DNA of 64,000 nt, from positions 62,001 to 126,000 of the forward strand of contig NZ_WWCK01000008.1 of NCBI RefSeq assembly GCF_009857435.1, written 5' to 3'. Both the position numbers and the translations under genes were made by a program. The stretch comes from Duganella rivi (GTDB lineage Bacteria > Pseudomonadota > Gammaproteobacteria > Burkholderiales > Burkholderiaceae_D). Positions 20,001 through 27,111 of the stretch are shown here, piece by piece. Numbering within the stretch: position 1 is the first letter of the stretch; every line of letters starts with the position of its first letter. The notes under the pieces are model-generated. The model searched no databases. It saw nothing but the letters and a program-made list of their open reading frames with translations, and had not been told where the DNA came from.

Positions 20001-20103
20001 TGTTTTCGCCGATGTCACGGTAACGTTGGAAAAGCTGATCCAGATCGCTACCTTGACGGGATCGCCAAGCATGGACGCCGCGGGCGAGCACTTCGCTGGT
20101 TGA
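14038..20103 (+). CDS. DUF4214-like/Ig-like/RTX repeat protein, ~2021 aa
   Basis: The chosen ATG at 14038 gives MPTTVQEVQKLYIEYFGRPAD, the usual beginning of DUF4214-type proteins, with AGGA 7 bases upstream; a GTG-type start at 13984 would add 18 unlikely residues. Layout: about residues 1-175 are a helical DUF4214-like domain (two YxxxFxRxADxxGxxYW-like units); about 180-265 are an Ig-like bacterial domain (AEGQVLSASNTLADADG, then ITYQWQAGG); the rest is RTX rolls in about 6 modules of 876-900 bases, homologous to those of the two preceding RTX proteins. There is no Sec signal. The C-terminus is a non-repeat tail that could hold a type I secretion signal. It is probably exported and surface-associated. 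Modules around 16000-16180 and 16880-17060 are nearly identical at DNA level. Confidence 0.88.
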   Translation: MPTTVQEVQKLYIEYFGRPADPAGLAFWAGKLDSGTVTVVAIRAELSAAAEFTFAFAGLSAEEMVDKVYLSLFNRHADDAGRMYWSTQLQAGTITLNDLVTTVGGAAQGSDHAVLSNKIAAAQAFTAALDRDAEIHGYGNAETAGLAKAYIAAISDDASLAAALAALPETITQITGVPADHAPTGSVTISGTAAEGQVLSASNTLADADGTGVITYQWQAGGVNIAGATGATFTLTAAQTGKPITVVASYVDGFGAHESFSSNTIASGNDTLKGSAGADQLAGGTGNDTYIVNVSGDVVTENANEGIDQVNVAYTVAGSYTLTANVENATVTSAAAIAVNLTGNELDNALTGNGAANILAGAAGNDTLDGGAGADKLVGGTGNDTYVVDHAGDVVTELPGEGTDTVLTSLAKYTLADNVEQLVYTGTVQFTGTGNALANSITGGAGNDSLSGGLGNDTLAGGYGKDTIDGGDGSDVVKLAGKFSDYTVTRLNATDTVLTSRAGLDLNVVTVRNVESFAFADGDKTLDQVLYNVISTSNDKLYGGDGNDSLDGGAGADTMAGGLGNDIYVIDNVGDTIVEKAGEGIDLAQVGLAAANATYVLADNVENATVTSAAAVNLTGNSMDNTLTGNGAANTLTGGGGNDTLDGGAGADKLAGGSGDDVYFVDNSGDTVGEALNEGNDTVNTSLSTYTLAANVETLVYTGKAAFAGTGNALGNVITGGSLGNKIDGGAGNDSITGGNGADSLMGGLGNDTIAAGPGKDSIDGGDGSDVLQVVGKFGDYTITRPSVTDTVLTDKAGNVLTVRNVESFVFADGTQSLEAVQYNIASVGNDKLFGGDGNDTLNGGAGADTLSGGLGNDTYVVDNVGDTIIEGSGEGADLVQVALATANATYVLADNVENATVTASVAVNVTGNAMANTLTGNGAANTLTGGAGNDTLDGGAGADKLAGGSGDDVYFVDNSGDTVGEALNEGNDTVNTSLSIYTLAANVETLVYTGKAAFAGTGNALDNVITGSIAGNKIDGGAGNDSITGGDGADSLLGGLGNDTIVAGLGKDTIDGGNGIDVLQLAGKFGDYTITRPSVTDTVLSDKAGNVLTVRNVESFVFAGDTYSLEQVQYNIASAGNEQLFGGDGNDTLNGGAGADTLSGGLGNDTYVVDNVGDVIVEGGNEGMDQVQVALTVANATYTLSDSVENATVTSTVAVNVTGNDQDNALTGNAAANTLTGGAGNDTLDGGAGGDKLIGGSGDDVYIIDSASDVVVEALNDGSDTVRTSLAAYTLAANVETLVYTGKAAFTGIGNALDNVITGANFGNKIDGGAGNDSITGGNGADSLVGGLGDDTIAAGLGKDTIDGGNGNDLLQVVGKFGDYAVTRPSATDTVLTDKAGNVLTVRNIESFEFADGTQSLEAVQYNIASAGNDKLFGGDSHDTLNGGAGADTMTGGRGNDTYVVDNVGDTVVEGYDEGADLVQVALTTANATYMLADNVETATVTSAAAVNVAGNDLANALTGNGAANTLTGGAGNDTLDGGAGADKLAGGSGNDIYFVDNTGDVVTEALNDGYDTVYTSLGAYTLALNVESVEYTGVSSFSGTGNALDNRINGGVGNNVLLGGAGNDTLTGHGGNDSLNGGDGDDVLAAGNGRDTVDGGAGSDVLIGMRNYADYVITRPNAVDTVLTDKFGSVITVRNVEYINFADGAKTAEEYQSNIPSAGSDHLYGTSKADVLDGGAGIDTMEGGLGNDVYVLSSPDDVVIEGANAGMDSVGLGFTKAGTYIMPDNVENAVVAAADSIAVNITGNELANYFIGSGGANIMNGAGGNDTLQGLGGADTLIGGSGDDVYILDGAASKAVVIEDAGAGIDRVVTDLTYFKLPDNVENLFGRSQTVPMTFTGVGNALDNVINAFFNVTSAKLDGGAGNDTLISASGNDTLLGGDGDDRIEASYGKDYIDGGNGFDTLVLAYPLGALSTFKVKKINGTDIQLSDTSGYSATVRGVESFVFADVTVTLEKLIQIATLTGSPSMDAAGEHFAG
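15501..19930 (+). repeat. Tandem ~877-base coding repeat, about 6 units
   Basis: The marker linker (R-P/L-x-x-x-T-D-T-V-L) recurs near 15501, 16387, 17264, 18140, 19017 and 19917. The segment starting at 16021 recurs at 16897, an exact 876-base offset, with very few differences over roughly 170 bases. Confidence 0.8.
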
Positions 20104-20168
20104 TGCAAGTCATTGTTTTTGCTTGATTATTTTCTGAGGCGGAAAGTTGGGCTCGGTGGCCGGGCAAT

Positions 20169-20194
20169 ATCACTGTTGGAAAATTAACAGTGAT
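20169..20194. promoter_or_regulatory. Perfect 9-bp inverted repeat before NYN gene
   Basis: ATCACTGTT and AACAGTGAT flank an 8-base AT-rich loop. The repeat ends 8 bases before the -10 box at 20203, so it covers the expected -35 area. No T-run follows, so an operator is more likely than a terminator, but termination of the upstream RTX transcript is possible. Confidence 0.4.
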
Positions 20195-20199
20195 GTTGC

Positions 20200-20208
20200 T
20201 GGTATAAT
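20200..20208 (+). promoter_or_regulatory. Extended -10 promoter of NYN-LOTUS gene
   Basis: TGG-TATAAT is a perfect extended -10 element located 44 bases before the ATG at 20252. No -35 hexamer at normal spacing is evident. Confidence 0.6.
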
Positions 20209-20251
20209 CGCCGGATTGCCTGCTTTACCCCTACACTAGAAAATACTCTTC

Positions 20252-21820
20252 ATGGCTTCTTCCAACGAAAACGTCAGCATGGCGCTGTTCTGCGATTTTG
20301 AGAACGTGGCGCTCGGCGTGCGTGACGCTAACTACGAAAAATTCGATATCAAGCCGGTGCTGGAGCGCTTGCTGCTCAAAGGCAGCATTGTGGTCAAGAA
20401 GGCGTATTGCGATTGGGACCGTTACAAGTCGTTCAAGGCGCCGATGCATGAAGCGAACTTCGAGCTGATCGAAATTCCCCATGTGCGCCAGTCGGGCAAG
20501 AACTCGGCCGACATCCGCATGGTGGTCGATGCGCTGGACCTGTGCTACACCAAGTCCCATGTTGACACCTTCGTGATTATTTCGGGCGACTCCGATTTTT
20601 CGCCGCTGGTGTCCAAGCTGCGCGAGAACGCGAAGAAGGTGATCGGCGTGGGCGTCAAGCAGTCGACTTCCGATCTGCTGGTAGCCAACTGCGACGAGTT
20701 CATTTTCTACGATGACCTGGTGCGCGAGAGCCGCCGCGCGCGCCGCGAGGCAAGCAACGAGAAGCCGCAGGTGAAGCGTACCCCGGAAGAGGAACGCGCG
20801 CGCCGCGAGGAGATGGAGAAGCGCCGCAATCAGGCAGTGGAAATCGCCGTCAATACCTTCGAGGCGCTGGTGCTGGAGCGTGGCGATAGCGGCAAGATCT
20901 GGGCCTCGGTGTTGAAAGAGGCGATCAAGCGCCGCAAGCCGGACTTCAGCGAGTCGTACTACGGCTTCCGCACCTTCGGCAACTTGATCGAGGAATGCAA
21001 GGCGCGCGGCCACCTGGAGTTTGGCCGCGATGAGAAGTCGGGTGCGTATGTGTACCGTGGCAGCGGTGTGCCGTCGCCGGTGGTGCCGCAGGGCGAGAGC
21101 CTGGGCGCTGCTGAAGGCGCGGCTGTGCCGGCAGAAGGCGGCCAGCAGGAATCGCGCCGTAGCCGCAACCGTGGCCGTACTGCCGCCGAGCGTTTCGCCG
21201 AGCGCCAAGCCCAGCGCCTCGCGCAGCAACAGCGCGGCGCACAAGGCGGCTCCGGCGCCGATGCTGTTGGCGCTGACGCCTCGGATGCCGCCATCGTCGA
21301 CGCCGGAACGGCCGCAGCCGATGCAGCGCTGCCAGCCGCCACCGAGTCCGCACCGGCCGCCGCATCGGGCGCATGGTGGGACGCCGCGCCATCCGAAACG
21401 AACGCAGGCGATGCTGCTGAAGCGGCACTAGCCGCTGCATCGGGCGAAGCGCCAGCCAAGAAGAAAAACGGCACCAAGCCGCCAGCACGCAAGCTGAAGG
21501 AGCAGGCCAAGAAAGGCAAGGCGCCAGAAGCTGCTGCCGCCGCGCCGGAAGCCGCTCCAGCCCCGGTTGAAGCGCCGGTCGCCGCACCGGTGGCGAGTGA
21601 GCCGGCCGTGGCAGCCGAGAGTGAGGCGGTCGCCAAGCCAGCCAAGGCCGCAAAAGGCAAGCCGCAAGGTAAGCCGAAAGCCAAGCCTGCCGCAGCCAAG
21701 CAAGCCGCCGATAAACCGGCGGCCGACAAGCCGGTTGATGCCAAGCCTGCTGCCGACAAGCCTGCGCGCAAGCCGCGTCCACCGAAAGCCAAAGCCGCAG
21801 CCGCCCCAACCGAGGAGTAA
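20252..21820 (+). CDS. NYN domain and OST-HTH/LOTUS domain protein
   Basis: This is a 522-residue protein. About residues 8-165 are an NYN (LabA/DUF88-type, PIN-like) domain: MALFCDFEN with D15, the SADIRMVVDAL helix, and IISGDSDFSPLV (residues 109-120) carry the conserved acidic residues of this putative metal-dependent RNase fold. About residues 190-268 form an OST-HTH/LOTUS domain (VEIAVNTFEALV, then KIWASVLKEAIKRRKPDFSESYYGFRTF), an RNA-binding winged helix. The remaining roughly 250 residues are Ala/Pro/Lys-rich low-complexity sequence, basic near the end and probably disordered. In this architecture NYN is expected to act on RNA brought by LOTUS; the substrate is unknown. It has its own extended -10 promoter, and the MOSC gene follows after 2 bases. 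Confidence 0.85.
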   Translation: MASSNENVSMALFCDFENVALGVRDANYEKFDIKPVLERLLLKGSIVVKKAYCDWDRYKSFKAPMHEANFELIEIPHVRQSGKNSADIRMVVDALDLCYTKSHVDTFVIISGDSDFSPLVSKLRENAKKVIGVGVKQSTSDLLVANCDEFIFYDDLVRESRRARREASNEKPQVKRTPEEERARREEMEKRRNQAVEIAVNTFEALVLERGDSGKIWASVLKEAIKRRKPDFSESYYGFRTFGNLIEECKARGHLEFGRDEKSGAYVYRGSGVPSPVVPQGESLGAAEGAAVPAEGGQQESRRSRNRGRTAAERFAERQAQRLAQQQRGAQGGSGADAVGADASDAAIVDAGTAAADAALPAATESAPAAASGAWWDAAPSETNAGDAAEAALAAASGEAPAKKKNGTKPPARKLKEQAKKGKAPEAAAAAPEAAPAPVEAPVAAPVASEPAVAAESEAVAKPAKAAKGKPQGKPKAKPAAAKQAADKPAADKPVDAKPAADKPARKPRPPKAKAAAAPTEE

Positions 21821-21822
21821 CG

Positions 21823-22674
21823 ATGCCCACCTTGTCCGCCATCACGCTGTACCCGATCAAATCCTGCGCCGGCCTGTCGCTGGAGGAAGCTACGCTGACT
21901 CCGCTCGGTCTGATGACCGCGCAGATTTATGATCGTGAATGGATGGTGGTGGACGAAAACGGCGTCGCACTGACCCAGCGCGAACATCCGCGCATGGCAC
22001 TGATCAAGCCGACGCTGAAAGGCAGCACGCTGGAACTGCAAGCCCCCGGCATGCTGCGCCTCGAAATCCCGCTCGGCCTGCCGGATCCGCAAACTGCGCC
22101 AACGCTGCAAACCCAGGTCTGGGACGACAGCGTGCTGGCCTACGATTGCGACGCCCTGACCGCTGAATGGTTCACCAAGGCCATCGGCGTGCCATGCCGC
22201 CTCGCGCGCTTCCACGCCAACGCCGAACGGGCCGTCAGCACCACCTGGACTAAGGGCGTGCAAGCGACCACCATGTTCTCCGACGGCTATCCTATTCTGG
22301 TGGCCGGCAATGCCTCGCTGGACGACCTGAATCAGAAACTGGTCGCTGCCGGCCGTAGCGCCATCCCGATGAACCGCTTCCGCCCGAATCTCGTGATCGA
22401 CGGCATCGAAGCTTTCGAGGAAGACTACGCCGAATCGTTCCAACTGGGCGACGCCGTGCTGCAGCCGGTCAAACCGTGCCCGCGCTGCCCAATGCCGTCG
22501 ATCGACCAAGCCACTGGCGAATTCGGCCCGGATCCGCTCGACATCATGCAAAGCTACCGCGCCAAGCCGGAACTGGAAGGCGCGCTATGCTTCGGCATGA
22601 ACAGCATCCTGGTTTCCGGCGCAGACCAGCGCGTGCGCGTAGGTCAAGAAATTGAAGTTGCATTGGCTTTTTAA
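21823..22674 (+). CDS. MOSC domain protein, YcbX-like
   Basis: This is a 283-residue protein with an N-terminal MOSC-associated beta-barrel (MPTLSAITLYPIKSCAGLSLEEA) and a C-terminal MOSC domain (about residues 120-280) with NRFRPNLVIDG and KPCPRC. C219 or C222 is the expected sulfur/molybdenum-cofactor site of the family. Relatives such as E. coli YcbX reduce N-hydroxylated compounds using molybdenum cofactor; YcbX carries an additional ferredoxin domain that is absent here, so a redox partner would have to be separate. GAGGAG of the Shine-Dalgarno site overlaps the end of the NYN gene, and only 2 bases separate the genes, so they are likely co-transcribed. No functional link to the NYN protein is evident. 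Confidence 0.85.
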   Translation: MPTLSAITLYPIKSCAGLSLEEATLTPLGLMTAQIYDREWMVVDENGVALTQREHPRMALIKPTLKGSTLELQAPGMLRLEIPLGLPDPQTAPTLQTQVWDDSVLAYDCDALTAEWFTKAIGVPCRLARFHANAERAVSTTWTKGVQATTMFSDGYPILVAGNASLDDLNQKLVAAGRSAIPMNRFRPNLVIDGIEAFEEDYAESFQLGDAVLQPVKPCPRCPMPSIDQATGEFGPDPLDIMQSYRAKPELEGALCFGMNSILVSGADQRVRVGQEIEVALAF

Positions 22675-22739
22675 CACCGCCAAGCATTCACAACCGCCGC
22701 AACTTAGCGTAAGGTAAGCGTACGCAAGAAAGGGCCATC

Positions 22740-23897
22740 ATGACGCAATCCGCAACCGGGAAACTTCCGCCTCAGACCGATCAACATGATCTGGCGGCCG
22801 AGAACCGGGCATTGCGCGCGCGCATGGCTTACCTGCTGGAGCAGGCCGAGCGCAATCACTCCATCATGACCCGCCACCAGGCGTTCGACCTGGAGATCGT
22901 CGGCGCCAGTAATTTCCCTGAATTGATCGGCACCATCTTCCGCGTGCTGCCGGTGATTTCCGAGCTCGATAGCGTGACGCTGACGCTGATCGACGAGGAT
23001 GCCGATATCCGCACCGTCATGCTCAAGCTGGACGTGGTGTTTGAGGATTTCCCCGGCCTGATTTTCGTAGAAACGCTGGATGAACTGGGCTTCGACCTGG
23101 GCCGCCGCAACGTGTATTCGCCGACGCCCAAGCCGCTGCTGGGCATGTACGACAAGCAGCGTCACGCGGAATCGTTCCCGAATGCGCCGGCCGGTTTGCA
23201 GAGTGTGGCGCTGGTGCCGCTGCTGCGCAACAAGCGCATTATTGGCAGCTTGAATTTGGGCAGCTGCGATCCGACCCGTTTCACGCCTAGCCTGGGCACC
23301 GACTTTATCGAGCATATGGCGTCGATTATTGCCATCTGCCTGGAGAACGTAATTTCCAACGAGATGCTCAAGTACATTGGGCTGACTGATTCGCTGACCG
23401 GCGTGTATAACCGCCGCTACATCGACCGCCGCCTGCTGGAAGAAATTGCGCGGGCGCGCCGCCAGCAGTATCCGATTTCCTTCATGTACATCGACATTGA
23501 CCACTTCAAGCGCGTCAATGACACGGTGGGCCATGGCGGCGGTGACGAAGTGCTGCGCGAGGTGGCGGGGCGCATCAAGAACGAGCTGCGGACGTCGGAC
23601 GCGCTGGCGCGCTTTGGCGGCGAGGAATTCGTGGTGCTGCTGATTGATGCGAATCTGGAGAGTGCGGCGTTTGTGGCCGAGCGGATTCGCGCCAGTGTGG
23701 CGGGCAGCATGATTGCGTTGTCGCCGGAGTTGCAGTTGTCGGTGACGGTGTCGATTGGCGTGGCTTGCCTGGAGGTGGGCACGGCGGAAGGCGAGCCGGA
23801 AGCCATCGCCCGCGCGCTGATCGAGCGTGCTGACGATTTGTTGTACTACGCCAAGGAGCACGGACGTAATCGTGTGGTGAGCGTGGTTGAGGATTGA
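22740..23897 (+). CDS. DUF484-GGDEF diguanylate cyclase
   Basis: This is a 385-residue cytoplasmic protein. Residues about 15-205 resemble DUF484 (GAF-like; ENRALRARMAYLLEQAERN, then TLTLIDEDADI). Residues about 215-380 are a GGDEF domain: DSLTGVYNRRYID, YIDIDHFKRVND, active site GGEEF at 293-297, and an inhibitory-site motif RTSD at 284-287, exactly five residues upstream of GGEEF. It should therefore make cyclic di-GMP from two GTP with product feedback. No transmembrane segment is seen. The gene stands 65 bases after the MOSC gene and converges with the antiporter gene. The input sensed by the DUF484 part is unknown. Confidence 0.88.
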   Translation: MTQSATGKLPPQTDQHDLAAENRALRARMAYLLEQAERNHSIMTRHQAFDLEIVGASNFPELIGTIFRVLPVISELDSVTLTLIDEDADIRTVMLKLDVVFEDFPGLIFVETLDELGFDLGRRNVYSPTPKPLLGMYDKQRHAESFPNAPAGLQSVALVPLLRNKRIIGSLNLGSCDPTRFTPSLGTDFIEHMASIIAICLENVISNEMLKYIGLTDSLTGVYNRRYIDRRLLEEIARARRQQYPISFMYIDIDHFKRVNDTVGHGGGDEVLREVAGRIKNELRTSDALARFGGEEFVVLLIDANLESAAFVAERIRASVAGSMIALSPELQLSVTVSIGVACLEVGTAEGEPEAIARALIERADDLLYYAKEHGRNRVVSVVED

Positions 23898-23966
23898 TCT
23901 TGCGGGGTGAGTCGTCGCGTTGCCGCTGCGCTCGACTAATGCATCGCTATTAGTACCCCGAACGAA

Positions 23967-23996
23967 AGGGTCTGACCCCGTACAGGGTCAGACCCT
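23967..23996. repeat. Intergenic palindrome, copy 1
   Basis: Perfect 12-base arms AGGGTCTGACCC / GGGTCAGACCCT around CGTACA, in the convergent gap between the diguanylate cyclase and the antiporter gene. Near-identical palindromes are at 37115 and 53886. It is REP-like; without a T-run, rho-independent termination is uncertain. Confidence 0.75.
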
Positions 23997-24063
23997 GGCC
24001 GCAGCGGTGTGCGGGTTGGGTTGGTGCCGCGCATTTTTACGACGACACGCAGCGTCAAACCCG

Positions 24064-26046
24064 TTACCGCGTCAGGCGCTGCTCGGCGCGGTTGACGGCC
24101 TCGGCGCCGCCGCGCAAGACCACCACGTCGCCGGCCTGCAAGGTGGTATCCGGCGTCACTTCCACGCCGCCTTTGCCGCGGCGGATGCTGGCCACTTCGG
24201 CCCCCGATGCATTCACATCCAGCGACCCCAGCGAACGGCCCACGCACGGCGCGCTGCCATTCAGCGTGACCGAATGCAGGCGCTCCATGTCCGCTTCCTC
24301 CGCTGCATCGCTCATGCCGTGGAAGTAGCCGCGCAGCGAGGCATAACGCTCCTCGCGCGCTGCCTGTACCCGGTGCACCACGCGCCGCAGTGGCACGCCC
24401 AGCATCACCAAGGCGTGCGAGGCCAGCATCAGGCTGCCTTCCATCAATTCCGGCACCACTTCCGCCGCGCCGGCCTGCTTGAGGCGGTCCAGATCCGTAT
24501 CGTCATGCGAGCGCACGATCACCGGCAGCGCCGGCGTCAGCTCGTGCACCAGGTGCAGCACGCGCAGGGCAGAGCGCGTGTCGGCATAGGTAATCACAAC
24601 CGCACTGGCGCGGTAGATGCCGGCCGCCACCAAACTCTCGCGCCTTGCCGCGTCGCCGTAGGACACGCTGGCCCCGGCCAGTTGCGCTTCCTGCACGCGC
24701 TCCGGGTCGAGATCCAGCGCGTGGTAATCGATCTTTTCCTCGGCCAGCAAGGTGGCAAGACTTTGCCCGCTGCGGCCGAAACCGCATACGATGACGTGCT
24801 TGTTGGTGGCCATGGTGCGGCTGGCGATTTTGGTCAGCGCCAGCGACTGCATCATCCACTCGTTGCTGGAGACCTTCATCACGATCTTGTCCGACTGCGC
24901 GATGATGAACGGCGCCAGCAGCATCGACAGCACCATCGACGCCAGCACCACCTGCACCACGTAGGAATCCATCAGGTTGTGCCCGGCCGCGAGATTGAGC
25001 AGCACGAAGCCGAACTCGCCCGCCTGCGCCAGCGCCAGGCCGGTGCGCATCGACACGCCGTCCGAGGCGCCGAACAATTTCGCCAGGCCGGCAATCAGCG
25101 CAAACTTCATCAGTACCGGCGCGCACAGCAACAGCAGCACCAGCCACCAGTTGGCCGCCACCAGCTTCACATTGAGCAGCATGCCGATGGTGATGAAGAA
25201 CAGCCCCAGCAGTACGTCGCGGAACGGCTTGATGTCTTCTTCCACCTGGTGCTTGTACTCGGTCTCGGAAATCAGCATGCCGGCCACGAAGGCGCCCAGG
25301 GCCAGCGACAGGCCGGCGCGCTCGGTGATCCAGGCCGCGCCCAGCGTAATCAGCAGCAGGTTCAGCATGAACAGCTCCTGCGAACGGCGCTTGACCACGA
25401 TGGTGAACCAGGTACGCATCATTTTTTGGCCAAAGAACAGCAGCAGGGCCAGCACGATGACGGCCTTCAAACCGGCCCATGCCAGTGTCTCGACCAGCTT
25501 GTCCGGGCTCTCGCCCAGCGAAGGAATCAAGATCAGCAGCGGCACCACGGCCAAGTCCTGGAACAGCAGGATGCCGACAATTTTGCGGCCATGCTCGCTT
25601 TCGAGTTCCAGCCGTTCAGTGAGCATTTTGACCACGATGGCGGTCGAGGACATGGCCAGCGCGCCGCCCAAGGCAAATGCGGCTTGCCAGCTGATTTGCA
25701 GGTTGGCGGGCAGTTGGGTGGCGATCGTCCAGCCAAAGATCATGGTTGCGACGATAGTGAGCACTACCTGCGCCAGCCCCAGCCCGAACACGATGGCGCG
25801 CATGGCCTTGAGCTTGGCCAGCGAAAATTCCAGCCCGATGGAGAACATCAGGAACACTACGCCGAATTCGGCCAGGCCGTGGGTGGTCTCGCTTTGCTCG
25901 GCCATGCCCAGCGCATGAGGGCCGATCAGGATGCCGACCGCAAGGTAGCCCAGCATCGGCGGCAGATGCATCATGCGGAATGCAACCACGCCCAGCACGG
26001 CGCTGCCCAGTAGCAACAAGGTCAATTCGAGTGGGGAAAACGTCAT
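24064..26046 (-). CDS. Kef/YbaL-type cation:proton antiporter
   Basis: This is a 660-residue inner-membrane protein of the CPA2 family. About residues 1-385 contain some 12 hydrophobic segments of a Na+/H+ exchanger domain (LGYLAVGILIGPHALG at the start, then SSTAIVVKML and IGMLLNVKLVAANWW). About 405-530 are a TrkA-N/RCK domain with the nucleotide-binding GFGRSG motif, and about 575-655 a TrkA-C domain (SLGSLDVNASGAEVASIRRG, then TTLQAGDVVVLRG). It should exchange K+ or Na+ for protons, gated by nucleotide binding to the RCK domain. A KefF/KefG-type ancillary protein is not adjacent. It diverges from kdsD, with start codons only 76 bases apart. Confidence 0.88.
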   Translation of the reverse strand: MTFSPLELTLLLLGSAVLGVVAFRMMHLPPMLGYLAVGILIGPHALGMAEQSETTHGLAEFGVVFLMFSIGLEFSLAKLKAMRAIVFGLGLAQVVLTIVATMIFGWTIATQLPANLQISWQAAFALGGALAMSSTAIVVKMLTERLELESEHGRKIVGILLFQDLAVVPLLILIPSLGESPDKLVETLAWAGLKAVIVLALLLFFGQKMMRTWFTIVVKRRSQELFMLNLLLITLGAAWITERAGLSLALGAFVAGMLISETEYKHQVEEDIKPFRDVLLGLFFITIGMLLNVKLVAANWWLVLLLLCAPVLMKFALIAGLAKLFGASDGVSMRTGLALAQAGEFGFVLLNLAAGHNLMDSYVVQVVLASMVLSMLLAPFIIAQSDKIVMKVSSNEWMMQSLALTKIASRTMATNKHVIVCGFGRSGQSLATLLAEEKIDYHALDLDPERVQEAQLAGASVSYGDAARRESLVAAGIYRASAVVITYADTRSALRVLHLVHELTPALPVIVRSHDDTDLDRLKQAGAAEVVPELMEGSLMLASHALVMLGVPLRRVVHRVQAAREERYASLRGYFHGMSDAAEEADMERLHSVTLNGSAPCVGRSLGSLDVNASGAEVASIRRGKGGVEVTPDTTLQAGDVVVLRGGAEAVNRAEQRLTR

Positions 26047-26086
26047 TTTGTTGTGACTGGCAAGTTTTTTGCTTTCTTAATTCGGC

Positions 26087-26092
26087 TATACT
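26087..26092 (+). promoter_or_regulatory. Putative -10 box for the kdsD-lpt genes
   Basis: TATACT with a poor upstream -35 lies in the kefB/kdsD divergent gap. Its predicted start of transcription, near 26099, favours the ATG at 26122 over the one at 26098 as the kdsD start. Confidence 0.35.
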
Positions 26093-26121
26093 TGGGCATG
26101 AGTGTAACCCATGAAAAAACA

Positions 26122-27111
26122 ATGCTGAAAGCTTTTGATGCAAAAACGGCACTGCGTCTTGCCCAAGACACGCTGCAGAACGAAGCGGATGCCATCAATG
26201 CCCTGAACGCGCGTCTCGCCAATGACGATAGCGTGGTGCGGGCCATCTCCCTGCTGCTGAACTGCACGGGGCGCGTTGTCGTGTCCGGCATTGGCAAATC
26301 CGGTCACATCGGCCGCAAGATCGCTGCGACGCTGGCTTCGACCGGCACCCCGGCGCTGTTCGTGCACCCGGCCGAGGCCGCGCACGGCGACCTCGGCATG
26401 GTCACCGCCGATGATGCATTTATTGCTATTTCCTACTCCGGCGAAAGCTCGGAACTGATGACCATCCTGCCTGTGGTGAAACGCATGGGCAGCAAGGTGA
26501 TCGCCATGACCGGCAAGCCGGGCTCCAGCCTGGCCACCATTGCCGACGTCCACCTGAACGTGGCCGTCGCCAAGGAAGCGTGCCCGATGAATCTGGCGCC
26601 GACCACCTCCACCACCGTCACCTTGGCCTTGGGCGATGCGCTGGCCGTGGCGCTGCTCGATCTGCGCGGTTTCAAGGAAGAAGACTTTGCCCGTTCGCAC
26701 CCGGGCGGCGCGCTGGGCCGCCGTTTGCTGACCCACGTGAAAGACGTGATGCGCAGCGGCGCCGACGTACCGAGCGTGACCGCCGATGTGAAGCTGACCG
26801 ATGCGCTGCTGGAAATTACGCAGAAGGGCATGGGCATGACCGCCATCGTCGATGCCGAGCACAAGCCAATCGGCGTGTTCACCGACGGCGACTTGCGCCG
26901 CATGATTGAAAAAGTGCAGGACTTCAGCAAGGTCGTGATCGGCGACGTGATGCACGCCAACCCGCGCACCATCTCGCCAGAAAAAATGGCGGTGGATGCG
27001 GTGGCGATCATGGAACACTTCCGCATCAACCAGATGCTGGTGACCGATGCCGGCGGCAAGCTGGTCGGCGCGCTGCACATCCACGATCTGACGCGCGCAA
27101 AAGTAATCTAA
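26122..27111 (+). CDS. kdsD: Arabinose-5-phosphate isomerase KdsD
   Basis: This protein interconverts D-ribulose 5-phosphate and D-arabinose 5-phosphate, the first step towards Kdo for lipopolysaccharide. About 329 residues from MLKAFDAKTALRLAQ. A SIS domain (about 35-170) has SGIGKSGHIGRKIAATLASTG, HPAEAAHGDLGMV and SYSGESSEL. Two CBS domains follow (about 205-265 and 275-328: DVMRSGADVPSV and DVMHANPRTISP). The DNA also allows ATG at 26098 or GTG at 26053; I chose 26122 by family length and the -10 position, but none has a good Shine-Dalgarno site. It overlaps the kdsC start by one base (TAATG), so translation is probably coupled. Confidence 0.93.
   Translation: MLKAFDAKTALRLAQDTLQNEADAINALNARLANDDSVVRAISLLLNCTGRVVVSGIGKSGHIGRKIAATLASTGTPALFVHPAEAAHGDLGMVTADDAFIAISYSGESSELMTILPVVKRMGSKVIAMTGKPGSSLATIADVHLNVAVAKEACPMNLAPTTSTTVTLALGDALAVALLDLRGFKEEDFARSHPGGALGRRLLTHVKDVMRSGADVPSVTADVKLTDALLEITQKGMGMTAIVDAEHKPIGVFTDGDLRRMIEKVQDFSKVVIGDVMHANPRTISPEKMAVDAVAIMEHFRINQMLVTDAGGKLVGALHIHDLTRAKVI

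Noticed and set aside
20946..22551. Overlapping frames on - opposite the NYN tail and MOSC gene
   Set aside because: Low-complexity antisense of the Ala/Lys-rich tail and of the MOSC gene; no domains.
23967..23996. Palindrome considered as a simple rho-independent terminator
   Set aside because: No T-run on either side, and the same sequence recurs at two other sites, which fits a dispersed repeat better. A role in 3' end protection remains possible.
23920..26013. 697-residue open frame on + opposite the Kef-type antiporter
   Set aside because: His/Gln/Arg-rich shadow frame with no family signal; the - strand encodes complete CPA2 and RCK domains.
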